A stretch of DNA of 33,813 bases from assembly GCA_030432595.1 (NCBI GenBank), contig JAUIGU010000041.1, positions 1 to 33,813 of the forward strand. Direction: 5' to 3'. The translations under genes and the position numbers were made by a program. The notes below the pieces were generated by a model. It saw only the letters and a list, made by a program, of their open reading frames with translations. It did not search any database and was not told where the DNA came from. This document shows positions 23,978 through 31,457 of the stretch, one piece after another. Source of the stretch: Phycisphaerae bacterium. GTDB taxonomy: Bacteria; Planctomycetota; Phycisphaerae; Phycisphaerales; Phycisphaeraceae. Positions within the stretch are counted from its first letter, which is position 1. Each line of letters starts with the position of its first letter.

Positions 23978-24927
23978 TTCTGGGCGGTCGTCATCAGCCA
24001 TGCCTCGTCTCCTTCGGTCATCGTCACGGCGTCGCGCGGCATCTTCTCCAGCGCGAAACGCTCGGCAAACTCTAACGCGGTCATGCCGTCGCCGGGCGCG
24101 TCGATCCCGGACCAGCGGCCCAGCAGCGCGACGATCCGCTCGGCCGGGACGCCGTGCTCACGATAGAAAGACACGCGGGTGTCGCCGTGCCGCTTGGCCA
24201 GGCGGTGGCCGTCGGGCCCGAGCACCAGCGGCAGGTGCGTGTAGCGCGGCGGCGGGCCGAGATTGAGCAGGCGGTAGAGCAGGACCTGCCGCGCGGTCGA
24301 GCCGAGCAGGTCGTCGCCGCGCACGACCTCGTTGATCCCTTGCCGGGCATCATCGACCACGCAGGCGAGCTGGTACGCCGGGAGCCCGGCCTTGGAGGCG
24401 ACGACGAAGTCGCCGACGTGTTGCTGGACGTTGATCGACTGGGGGCCGTGGAAAGCGTCTTCGAATTCAATCGCTTCGTCGGGCACGATCACGCGCAGGG
24501 CGGTGGGTGTGTCGGCGGGGATGGGCGGCGGGTTACTGCCGGGGGCGGGGCGATAGAGGCCGGGGTAACGCAGTTCGTGCTCGTCGGCGTGCGGGGCGGA
24601 CTGAGCGGCGGCGATCTCTTTCCGTGTCGCGGGGCAGGGGTACGTCAACCCGGCGTCGGCGAGTTGTTGCAGTGCGCCTTCGTAGGGTTCGAGATTGTCG
24701 GCCTGGGTGAACGGGCCGTCGTTCCAACCCAGCCCGAGCCAGCGCAGGTCCGCGATCGCTTCGGCGGCGGCGTCGGCCTTGACGCGCGGCGTGTCCAGGT
24801 CGTCGATGCGGAGCGTGACCTTCCAGCCGTAGTGTTTGGCCAGCGCCCAGTTGACCAGGAACGTGCGGGCGTTGCCCAGGTGCAGGGCACCGGTGGGCGA
24901 GGGGGCGAGACGGGTCCGTCGGAGCAT
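23974..24927 (-). CDS. gluQ: Glutamyl-Q tRNA(Asp) synthetase (317 aa)
   Basis: Truncated GluRS paralog that attaches glutamate to the queuosine base of tRNA-Asp. Class I signatures are HLGN (16-19, the HIGH box) and AKRHG (244-248, KMSKS variant usual in this family). It has only the catalytic part; the anticodon-binding domain of GluRS (about 470 aa) is absent, as expected for GluQRS (about 300 aa). LRIDDLDTPR (39-48) is the standard glutamate-site motif. Of the usual zinc set Cys-x-Cys...Tyr-x3-Cys only Cys98 and Tyr121 remain; Ala100 and Tyr125 replace the other cysteines. It is coupled by ATGA to the DUF192 gene and divergent from purN by 20 nt. Confidence 0.92.
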   Translation of the reverse strand: MLRRTRLAPSPTGALHLGNARTFLVNWALAKHYGWKVTLRIDDLDTPRVKADAAAEAIADLRWLGLGWNDGPFTQADNLEPYEGALQQLADAGLTYPCPATRKEIAAAQSAPHADEHELRYPGLYRPAPGSNPPPIPADTPTALRVIVPDEAIEFEDAFHGPQSINVQQHVGDFVVASKAGLPAYQLACVVDDARQGINEVVRGDDLLGSTARQVLLYRLLNLGPPPRYTHLPLVLGPDGHRLAKRHGDTRVSFYREHGVPAERIVALLGRWSGIDAPGDGMTALEFAERFALEKMPRDAVTMTEGDEAWLMTTAQK

Positions 24928-24947
24928 GGCGGGTTATCGTAAGTGAG

Positions 24948-25646
24948 ATGCCGGCCACGCCCGACGATTCGACTCCGACGAATGATGACGCCGCCGAACA
25001 CACGGTGCTCGCCGATCGCCCGGCCGGCCCGCTGAAACTCGGCGTCCTCGTAAGCGGCGGCGGCACGACCATGGACAATCTCGCCCAACGCATCGCCGCG
25101 GGCACGCTCGACACGGCGATCGTGCAGGTGGTCGTTTCCAACGACCGGGCGGGCGCGATCGCGTTGGCGGAACGGCTTGGTTTGCCCTGTCAGGTCTTAC
25201 GACGCAAGGACCACGATTCGACGGACGCATACTCCGACGCGGTGTTTTCCGTATTGCGCGAGCGAGGCGTCGAGCTCGTGTGCCTCGCCGGGTTTCTCAG
25301 CCTGCTGCGTATCCCGGACGATTATGCGTGGCGGGTCGTGAACATCCACCCGTCGCTGCTGCCGAGTTTTGGGGGCAAGGGGATGTACGGCCGGCACGTC
25401 CACGTGGCGGTGCTCACCGCGGGCGCCAAGGTGTCGGGCTGCACGGTCCACTTTGCCGACAACACCTACGACACCGGGCCGATCCTGGCGCAGCGTGCGT
25501 GCCCGGTCCGGCCGGGGGACACCGCCGAGGCGCTGGCGGCGCGGGTGTTCGAGCAGGAGTGTGCGTTGTATCCCGAGGTGCTCGCGGCGCTGGCGGCGGG
25601 GCGGGTTCGGCGGCGGGGCGGTCACGCGTGGATCGAGGATGCGTGA
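24948..25646 (+). CDS. purN: Phosphoribosylglycinamide formyltransferase (232 aa)
   Basis: Folate-dependent GAR transformylase of purine biosynthesis. The core begins at LKLGVLVSGGGTTMDNL (29-45). Catalytic residues corresponding to E. coli Asn106, His108 and Asp144 are Asn132 and His134 in VNIHPSLLPSFGGKGMYG, and Asp175 in YDTGPI. Residues 1-28 are an extra hydrophilic N-terminal stretch compared with E. coli PurN (212 aa). The ATG at 24948 has a poor Shine-Dalgarno, and GTG at codon 20 is an alternative start. Divergent from gluQRS, with only 20 nt between starts, so promoters must overlap the coding ends. No other pur genes nearby. Confidence 0.93.
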   Translation: MPATPDDSTPTNDDAAEHTVLADRPAGPLKLGVLVSGGGTTMDNLAQRIAAGTLDTAIVQVVVSNDRAGAIALAERLGLPCQVLRRKDHDSTDAYSDAVFSVLRERGVELVCLAGFLSLLRIPDDYAWRVVNIHPSLLPSFGGKGMYGRHVHVAVLTAGAKVSGCTVHFADNTYDTGPILAQRACPVRPGDTAEALAARVFEQECALYPEVLAALAAGRVRRRGGHAWIEDA

Positions 25647-25695
25647 ATCGATCCAGGTTTTCCCGGAGCTAGCCCGTTGCTAACACGATTTCGGT

Positions 25696-25722
25696 TTGCC
25701 GCGACGCGTCGGGGTCTATAGT
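25696..25722 (+). promoter_or_regulatory. Candidate PhoX promoter with central palindrome
   Basis: TTGCCG (25696-25701) and TATAGT (25717-25722) are 15 bp apart, shorter than ideal. The spacer contains the 10-bp perfect palindrome CGACGCGTCG (25702-25711), which could be an operator. A strong Shine-Dalgarno AGGAGG (25730-25735) follows, 5 nt before the ATG at 25741. No clear Pho box is recognised. Confidence 0.35.
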
Positions 25723-25740
25723 GAAACTCAGGAGGCTTTT

Positions 25741-27213
25741 ATGGTTGTGATGAACCGCCGATCGTTCATGCGTTCCGCCACCGCGGTGTCGATGGGGTTT
25801 CTGGGGCTGCGTTCGTTCGATGCGCACGCGCAGTCGGCGGGGGACCCGAAGCCGGGCGTGGGGTACGGGCCGCTGCTCCCCGACCCCGAAGGCGTGTTCG
25901 AGTTGCCCAAAGGCTTCTCGTACCGCGTGATCTCGCAGATCGGGCAGGTGATGGACGACGGCCTGCTCGTGCCGGGCAAGCCCGACGGCATGGCGGCGTT
26001 CGATGGCCCGGATGGTTTGGTCGTGCTCATCCGTAACCACGAGATGCTGAACGTGCCGGCCGGGATGGGGCCGTTCGGCTGGTCGCGCGAGCGGCTGGAC
26101 CGGATCGACCCCGAGAAGCTCTACGACGCCGGCGAGGCCGGAAGCCACCGCCCGGGGCAGGGCGGCACGAGCACCGTCGTGTTTGACCAGGCCCGGCAAC
26201 GCGTGGTCAAACAGTTCATGTCGCTGGCGGGGACGGAGCGCAACTGTGCCGGCGGCCCGACGCCGTGGAACTCTTGGATCACGTGTGAAGAGACGTTGGG
26301 TCAGGCGGGCAGCGACGGGCGCGCGGTCCACCACGGGTACAACTTTGAAGTGCCGGTCACGACCGAGCCCGCGCTGGCCGAGCCGGTGCCGCTGCGGGAC
26401 ATGGGGCGGTTCAACCACGAGGCGGTGTGCGTCGACCCCGAGACGGGCATCGTGTACCAGACCGAGGACCGGCAGGACGGGATCATCACGCGGTTTCTCC
26501 CCAACGAGCCGGGCAACCTCCGGGCCGGCGGCCGGCTTCAGGCGTTATGCATCGTCGGGCACCCGTCGTTCGACACGCGTAACTGGATCGAGAACGACGC
26601 AGAGACGCAGGTCGGCGGGGCGCACACCCAGGCCAGCGACGAACAACTTCACGGCCGCTCGATGCCGACCATCGCGACCAACACGGTCCTCGACGTCGGC
26701 TGGATCGACCTCAACGACGTGGACGATCTGGAAGACTCGCTGCGTTACCGCGCGTTCGACGCCGGGGCGGCGCGGTTCGCCCGCGGCGAGGGGATGTGGT
26801 TCGGCCAAGACGCGGTGTACTTCGGCTGCACCACGGGCGGGCTGAACCGCAAGGGGCAGATCTGGCGTTACGTCCCCTCGCGCTTCGAGGGCCGGGACGA
26901 GGAGCGTCGGTTCCCCGGCCGGCTCGAGCTGTTCCTCGAACCCAACGACCACGAACTGGTCGAGAACGCGGACAACCTCTGCGTGGCGCCGTGGGGCGAC
27001 CTGATCGTCTGCGAAGACGCCGGCCGAAAGAACCACCTCGTGGGCGTCACCCCCGACGGCGACATCTACCACCTGGGTCAGAACGTCTACAGCAGCTCCG
27101 AGCTGGCGGGTTCGTGTTTCAGTCCGGACGGGCAGACGCTGTTCATCAACATCCAGGGCGACGGCCTGACCCTCGCGGTCACCGGGCCGTGGCGGCGTGG
27201 CGCCACGGGTTGA
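25741..27213 (+). CDS. PhoX/DUF839 family protein, Tat-exported (490 aa)
   Basis: Residues 1-30 are a twin-arginine signal (NRRSFMRS with Arg6-Arg7, then a moderately hydrophobic stretch and AHA before Gln31). Tat export fits PhoX enzymes, which fold with Ca and Fe in the cytoplasm. Family segments are VLIRNHEML, CAGGPTPWNSWITCEETLG, GRFNHEAVCVDPETGIVYQTED, and a C-terminal NADNLCVAPWGDLIVCEDAG followed by SGxCFSPDGQTLFINIQ. The start at 25741 is fixed by AGGAGG 5 nt upstream and the Tat motif; the frame is open to 25696. PhoX proteins are alkaline phosphatases, but many DUF839 members are uncharacterised, so phosphatase activity is probable rather than certain. Convergent with the PilZ gene. 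Confidence 0.88.
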   Translation: MVVMNRRSFMRSATAVSMGFLGLRSFDAHAQSAGDPKPGVGYGPLLPDPEGVFELPKGFSYRVISQIGQVMDDGLLVPGKPDGMAAFDGPDGLVVLIRNHEMLNVPAGMGPFGWSRERLDRIDPEKLYDAGEAGSHRPGQGGTSTVVFDQARQRVVKQFMSLAGTERNCAGGPTPWNSWITCEETLGQAGSDGRAVHHGYNFEVPVTTEPALAEPVPLRDMGRFNHEAVCVDPETGIVYQTEDRQDGIITRFLPNEPGNLRAGGRLQALCIVGHPSFDTRNWIENDAETQVGGAHTQASDEQLHGRSMPTIATNTVLDVGWIDLNDVDDLEDSLRYRAFDAGAARFARGEGMWFGQDAVYFGCTTGGLNRKGQIWRYVPSRFEGRDEERRFPGRLELFLEPNDHELVENADNLCVAPWGDLIVCEDAGRKNHLVGVTPDGDIYHLGQNVYSSSELAGSCFSPDGQTLFINIQGDGLTLAVTGPWRRGATG

Positions 27214-27240
27214 GTCGGGCCAGGCGACCGCAAGGGCGGC

Positions 27241-27257
27241 ACGTTGACGGTCAACGT
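27241..27257. repeat. 17-bp palindrome between convergent PhoX and PilZ genes
   Basis: ACGTTGAC and GTCAACGT flank a single central base. It lies in the 43-bp gap and its last base is the first base of the PilZ stop codon on the minus strand. As RNA it could form a short hairpin, but there is no T tract, so a terminator role is uncertain; a protein-binding palindrome is equally possible. Confidence 0.5.
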
Positions 27258-27622
27258 CAGGCCGCGGCGGAGGCGGTGCGTTGCTCGACGGCCCCCCAGG
27301 CGGGCGGGGGCAACTCCATGGTCGCGGTGTTGCCGAACACGCGTTCGCACCCGACGACGCTCATCTTGCCGGGCAGTTGGGCCACGCGCACAACCTGGAA
27401 GAGTTGCGGGTCACCGGCGCTGAGGTCATGGACGCGGATCGTTTCGCCGGGGTGCGGCGTCCGCGGCTTCTCGACCATGAATCCCATGCCGTTGGCCGAG
27501 TAATCGAGCGTCCAGCCTTTGCGCCGGGCGCGTCGGCCCTCTTCGCTGTGCCACGCCATCCTCGAGCCGGCCCGCGAACGGTACCGGGTTTCCTTGCGAC
27601 GGTTCTTCCGATTCAAAGCCAT
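27257..27622 (-). CDS. PilZ domain protein (121 aa)
   Basis: Small stand-alone PilZ protein, a c-di-GMP receptor. Both ligand motifs are intact: RxxxR as Arg9-Lys-Glu-Thr-Arg13, and [D/N]xSxxG as Asp40-Tyr-Ser-Ala-Asn-Gly45. The rest fits the PilZ beta barrel (about 35-110). The start is set by GGAGG at 27632-27628, 5 nt before ATG at 27622; upstream in-frame codons to 27682 are not supported. An out-of-frame ATG at 27626 sits only one base after the Shine-Dalgarno. The gene follows the GGDEF protein by 56 nt on the same strand, so it probably senses that enzyme's product. The output target is unknown. Confidence 0.9.
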   Translation of the reverse strand: MALNRKNRRKETRYRSRAGSRMAWHSEEGRRARRKGWTLDYSANGMGFMVEKPRTPHPGETIRVHDLSAGDPQLFQVVRVAQLPGKMSVVGCERVFGNTATMELPPPAWGAVEQRTASAAA

Positions 27623-27678
27623 ACATACCTCCGTAAAAGGGGAACACGTCTCTCCAGACCGTTCCTTTCGACGGAGCA

Positions 27679-29268
27679 TCAAGCCGCCAGTCGGATCGAA
27701 TGCCTTGTGTTGGACAGCCGCATAAACGTCTGCACCGCCTCGGGGTGGAACTGCTGTCCCGATAGCCGGCCGAGCTCGCCGCGGATCTGCGGCTCGGGCT
27801 TGGCGGGGGAATGCGAGCGTTCGGCCCGCATCGTCGCGACCGAGTCCGCGACACCCAGGATGCCGGCGGCCAGCAGCGCGACATCGCGGGTGATCCGGGA
27901 CCGGCCTTGGGGCGGGCTATTCAGATCCCGTTCTTCGTCAAAACGCGTCCGGTGGTTGGCGACGAGCCAGGACACCAGCGGTTTTGCGCCCAACTGCTGC
28001 GCGACCCATGCCCCGAACCACGCCTGCCGGTTCATGAGCACCCACTGGGCCGAGCTGAGGCGCCCCGGATGGGCGAGGACGGTTTCGGGGATGATGGCTT
28101 TGCCGATGTCGTGCAGAGCCGCCGCGGTCCGGATCGCCGAGACCGCGGTCCCCGGCAAGCCCAGCCGACACGCCAGGCCGGCCGCCACCACCGCGACCTG
28201 GTCGCCGTGCCGGCCGATGTGCTCGAACTGAATCGGTCGCCGCGGGCTTTGCAGCAGCTCCAGCAGCCGGCGTCTTCGTTGCAAGACGGTCTTGAGCGTC
28301 GGGTCGCTGCGCACCTTGGCCACCGCGCGGTTAAGACGCGCGATCTGCGGGGTCGCGACCGTGTTCCGGCCCATGTCCTTGGCGGTGTAGAGCAGTTCGT
28401 CGGCCAGCGCCAACGGGGGTTGTTGCTCTTCGACAAGGTTCGGCCGTGTCAGGCCCAGGCTGACCGTGACCGAAAACGCGTTGTTTTCATGCTGGATCAC
28501 GTACCGGCTCACCCGCTCGCGGAACGCCTCGGCCCAGGCGAACGCCGCGCTTTCGTCGCGTTCGGCGATGACCACGGCGAACTCTTCGCCGCCCAACCGC
28601 ACGACGGTTGAGCCATCGGGGACGGACCGCCGCAGCAGGCGGGCGACATCCTGGAGTGCTTGGTCGCCGGCGGCGTGGCCGTGCGTGTCGTTGACCTGCT
28701 TGAAGTGGTCGATGTCGATCATCGCGCAGACCTGGTGCCGGCGGTCGCCGCGCCATCGCCCCTCGCGGACGCAACGGTCGTAATGGGCACGGTTGGAAAG
28801 CCCGGTCAGGGCGTCGGTCTCGGCCTCGCGGTGCAACTGGCGGCAGCGGCGCTCCATGCTTCGGCGTTCGAGACGCTGCCCGCGGATTCGACTGACCGCG
28901 TTGCGGATCGCCGTGGCGAGCACGCCGGGCTCCGTGGCCTGCTCTTTGGGCACGAAGTCGATCGCGCCTTCCCGCAAGGCCTCAATGACGATGGCCTGGT
29001 CCGCGCTGGCGGAGATCACCAGGACCGCGGCGTCCGCGAGCGACGCGGCGTGGCGACGCAACACATCGACCGCCGTGACGTTGCAGAGGTGGTAGTCCAG
29101 GACGACGGCATCCCAACGCCCGCGCTGCAGTTCGGCCACGAAGGCGTCCAGGTTGTTTACCACGGTCGCGGTGACGGCCGCGTCGGCGCTGTCCAGGCGG
29201 CGCTGGATCAGCCGCTGCTGAGCCCGGTCGTCATCGATCACCAGGGCTTGGATGTTTCGTCTGGCCAC
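27679..29268 (-). CDS. Response regulator with GGDEF and degenerate HD-GYP-like domains (529 aa)
   Basis: Receiver domain at 1-125 with the acidic pair in VIDDD, phospho-acceptor Asp58 (VVLDYH) and Lys108 (FVPKEQ). A coiled linker leads to a GGDEF domain (about 150-305) with the active motif GGEEF at 226-230, so diguanylate cyclase activity is expected; the usual RxxD inhibitory site is absent. Residues 345-520 match an HD-GYP layout (LHDIGKAIIPETVLAHPGRL, His386-Asp387, then VANHR with His439), but the HHE and GYP motifs are missing. Start: GTG at 29268 with GGGAG upstream; the ATG at 29331 would overlap the -35 of a good promoter. The partner histidine kinase is not in the window. Followed by a PilZ gene. 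Confidence 0.9.
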   Translation of the reverse strand: MARRNIQALVIDDDRAQQRLIQRRLDSADAAVTATVVNNLDAFVAELQRGRWDAVVLDYHLCNVTAVDVLRRHAASLADAAVLVISASADQAIVIEALREGAIDFVPKEQATEPGVLATAIRNAVSRIRGQRLERRSMERRCRQLHREAETDALTGLSNRAHYDRCVREGRWRGDRRHQVCAMIDIDHFKQVNDTHGHAAGDQALQDVARLLRRSVPDGSTVVRLGGEEFAVVIAERDESAAFAWAEAFRERVSRYVIQHENNAFSVTVSLGLTRPNLVEEQQPPLALADELLYTAKDMGRNTVATPQIARLNRAVAKVRSDPTLKTVLQRRRRLLELLQSPRRPIQFEHIGRHGDQVAVVAAGLACRLGLPGTAVSAIRTAAALHDIGKAIIPETVLAHPGRLSSAQWVLMNRQAWFGAWVAQQLGAKPLVSWLVANHRTRFDEERDLNSPPQGRSRITRDVALLAAGILGVADSVATMRAERSHSPAKPEPQIRGELGRLSGQQFHPEAVQTFMRLSNTRHSIRLAA

Positions 29269-29302
29269 GGCAGGCTCCCGTAGTACCGTCCCCCTCTGCC
29301 GT

Positions 29303-29331
29303 CCTATCGGAAGTGCCGGAAACGCGGTCAA
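29303..29331 (-). promoter_or_regulatory. Sigma-70-like promoter of the GGDEF-PilZ unit
   Basis: On the minus strand TTGACC (29331-29326) and GATAGG (29308-29303) are exactly 17 bp apart, with an A8 tract directly upstream of the -35 (29339-29332). Transcription would begin near 29296, about 28 nt before the GTG at 29268. This supports the GTG start over the ATG at 29331. Confidence 0.55.
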
Positions 29332-29495
29332 GTTTTTTTTCTCCGGGGAGCCACGCGAGCGGTGGGCGACGCGTCACGGCAGGCCTTCTTTGACCAGATG
29401 TCACATCCGTATCGCGCCGCGCGATGAAGTGTGGGGTCTGTAACGGCTCCGCCGCCTGATCGGTCTGCGTCGGCCGAGGCCGTTACCATCCCGGC

Positions 29496-31346
29496 ATGAG
29501 CGCTGAAACCAGCAGCACGGCCGGGCGTCGCATGTACGGCCGGACACGCGACGCCTACCGGTATTCACTGTTCGGGGTGCTGCTGGTGATCCTCGGGGTG
29601 TTCCTGATCTGGCCGATCGCGCTCACGGTGTTCCAGGGCTTCGTGGACGACGAGGGCGGGCTGACCCTGCGCTACTTCTTTGGCGACGGCGTGGGCGTGC
29701 TGCGGGACCCGCTGTACCGGGCGGGGCTGATCAACGCGTTCCTGATCGCGGTGTGTACGACGACGCTTTGCCTGGTCGTGACGCTGCCGATGTCGGTGAT
29801 TGCGGCGCGCTACTCGTTCCGGGGCAAGGCGGCGATCACGTCGCTGGTGCTGGTGCCGCTGATCCTGCCGCCGTTCGTGGGGGCGATCGGGCTGCAGGCG
29901 CTGCTCGGGCGGTTCGGGGCGATCAACACGGTGCTGATGAACCTGGGGCTGGTCGATGCGGACGGTCCGGGCATCGACTTCCTGGGCGGGGCGGTCGGCG
30001 GGCGGTTCTGGGCGGTGGTCGTGATGGAGGCGCTGCACCTGTACCCGATCCTGTACCTGAACATCACCGCGGCGCTGGCGAACCTGGACCCGTCGCTGGA
30101 CGAGGCGGCGCAGAACCTGGGGGCCAGTCGGTTGCGGCGATTCTGGAAGTGCACGTTCCCGCTGATCTTGCCGGGGGTGTTCGCCGGGGCAACGATCGTG
30201 TTCATCTGGTCGTTCACCGAGCTGGGCACGCCGCTGATGTTCGAGTACAAGACAGTCACGCCGGTGCAGGTGTTCTACGGTTTGCAGGAGATCGAGAGCA
30301 ACCCCCGGCCGTACGCGCTGGTGGTGGTCATGCTGATCGCTGCGGTCGGGCTGTACCTACTGGGCAAGTTCGCGTTCGGCGGCCGGGCGTACGCGATGCA
30401 GAGCAAGGCGACGGCGGCCGTTTCCGAGCAACGCCTGACGGGGTGGAAGGGCTTTGCAGCGCTGGCGTTTTTTGTCGGGGTCACGCTGCTGGCGGTGCTG
30501 CCGCACCTGGGAGTCGTGTTTTCGTCGGTGGCCGTGGACGGGTCTTGGTACCGCTCGATCCTGCCGGGGGAGTTCACGCTTTCGCACTACCAGGGCGCGC
30601 TGACCCACGAGCTCGCGATGACCTCGGTGGCGAACTCGCTGCTGTACGCGGGCGCGGCGATGGTGCTGTGCGTGATCCTGGGGCTGGCGATCGCGTACCT
30701 GACGGTGCGCTGCAAGGTGAAGGGCGGTTGGCTGCTGGACGCGCTGGGGATGTTGCCGCTGGCGGTGCCGGGCTTGGTCATGGCGTTCGGCTACGTCGCG
30801 ATGTCGCTGCAGTGGCCGTTCCCGCAGTTGGCGGGTTGGCTGCAGGACGGCGTCGCCGACGGCAACCCCGGCAGCGTGTGGTATTCGCTGGGCTCGCTGT
30901 TCGCGCTGCGCGGCGGGGCGCCGAACCCGCTGGTGTTCCTCATCGTCGCGTACACGATCCGCCGGCTGCCGTACATTCTGCGCTCGGCGTCGGCGGGCCT
31001 GGAGCAGACCTCGGGCGACCTCGAAGAGGCCGCACTGAACCTGGGCGCCTCGCCCATGACCGCGATCCGCCGCGTGGTTGTGCCGTTGATTTTGGCGAAC
31101 CTGATCGCCGGCGGGATCCTCGTGTTCAGCTTCGCGATGCTCGAGGTGTCCGATTCGCTGATCCTGGCCGAGAAGGAACCGCACTACCCGATCACCAAGG
31201 CGATCTGGACGCTGTTTAACCGCCTGGGCGACGGGCCGTACATCGCCAGCGCGATGGGCGTGTGGGGGATGGCACTCCTGACGGTGACGCTGGTGGGGGC
31301 CTCCGTGCTGATGGGCAAGAAGCTCGGGGCGATCTTCCGGGTGTGA
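29496..31346 (+). CDS. Iron(III)-type ABC transporter permease, two fused membrane domains (616 aa)
   Basis: Inner-membrane permease with two BPD-type transmembrane domains in one chain, as in FbpB/AfuB/SfuB iron transporters. Each half ends in an EAA loop that docks the ATPase: EAAQNLGASRLRRFWKCTFPLILPG (near 203-227) and EAALNLGASPMTAIRRVVVPLIL in the second half. About twelve hydrophobic helices are visible, the first at 23-46. The ATG at 29496 is divergent from the GGDEF gene by 227 bp. The ATP-binding subunit and periplasmic binding protein are not in the window: the next gene is convergent and unrelated, so this permease stands alone here. Iron as substrate is a family-based guess; other oxyanion or polyamine systems share the fold. 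Confidence 0.9.
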   Translation: MSAETSSTAGRRMYGRTRDAYRYSLFGVLLVILGVFLIWPIALTVFQGFVDDEGGLTLRYFFGDGVGVLRDPLYRAGLINAFLIAVCTTTLCLVVTLPMSVIAARYSFRGKAAITSLVLVPLILPPFVGAIGLQALLGRFGAINTVLMNLGLVDADGPGIDFLGGAVGGRFWAVVVMEALHLYPILYLNITAALANLDPSLDEAAQNLGASRLRRFWKCTFPLILPGVFAGATIVFIWSFTELGTPLMFEYKTVTPVQVFYGLQEIESNPRPYALVVVMLIAAVGLYLLGKFAFGGRAYAMQSKATAAVSEQRLTGWKGFAALAFFVGVTLLAVLPHLGVVFSSVAVDGSWYRSILPGEFTLSHYQGALTHELAMTSVANSLLYAGAAMVLCVILGLAIAYLTVRCKVKGGWLLDALGMLPLAVPGLVMAFGYVAMSLQWPFPQLAGWLQDGVADGNPGSVWYSLGSLFALRGGAPNPLVFLIVAYTIRRLPYILRSASAGLEQTSGDLEEAALNLGASPMTAIRRVVVPLILANLIAGGILVFSFAMLEVSDSLILAEKEPHYPITKAIWTLFNRLGDGPYIASAMGVWGMALLTVTLVGASVLMGKKLGAIFRV

Positions 31347-31358
31347 TTCCATCCGACC

Positions 31359-31456
31359 ACAAAGCCGCCGCTGGCATCGGCGGTTTCGGCGATCGCAATT
31401 CTGTTGCTGCGCTTCGTGCTGCCGCGCCCGGCAGCGGATGCCATCCGCGGCTTTGT
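31359..31456. repeat. REP-doublet-like inverted repeat between convergent genes (type B)
   Basis: Arms at 31359-31383 and 31431-31456 are imperfect inverted copies that share the outer ACAAAGCCGC exactly and a core TGGCATC. Each arm has its own hairpin core: GCCG..CGGC in the left arm (31367-31381 region) and GCGGAT..ATCCGC in the right arm (31434-31448). One of the differing positions is a C-G to G-C swap that preserves pairing. The element fills the 111-bp gap between the permease stop (31346) and the prepilin peptidase stop (31458). Confidence 0.75.
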
Positions 31457-31457
31457 A

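Noticed and set aside
27426-27884. 152-codon frame starting near the PilZ Shine-Dalgarno region (ATG at 27626)
   Set aside because: It overlaps both PilZ and the GGDEF gene in another frame and has no family features; PilZ motifs lie in the other frame with better spacing.
29269-29331. ATG start at 29331 for the GGDEF protein
   Set aside because: It would begin within the -35 of a good promoter and adds residues before the receiver. GTG at 29268 has a Shine-Dalgarno and starts right at the domain.
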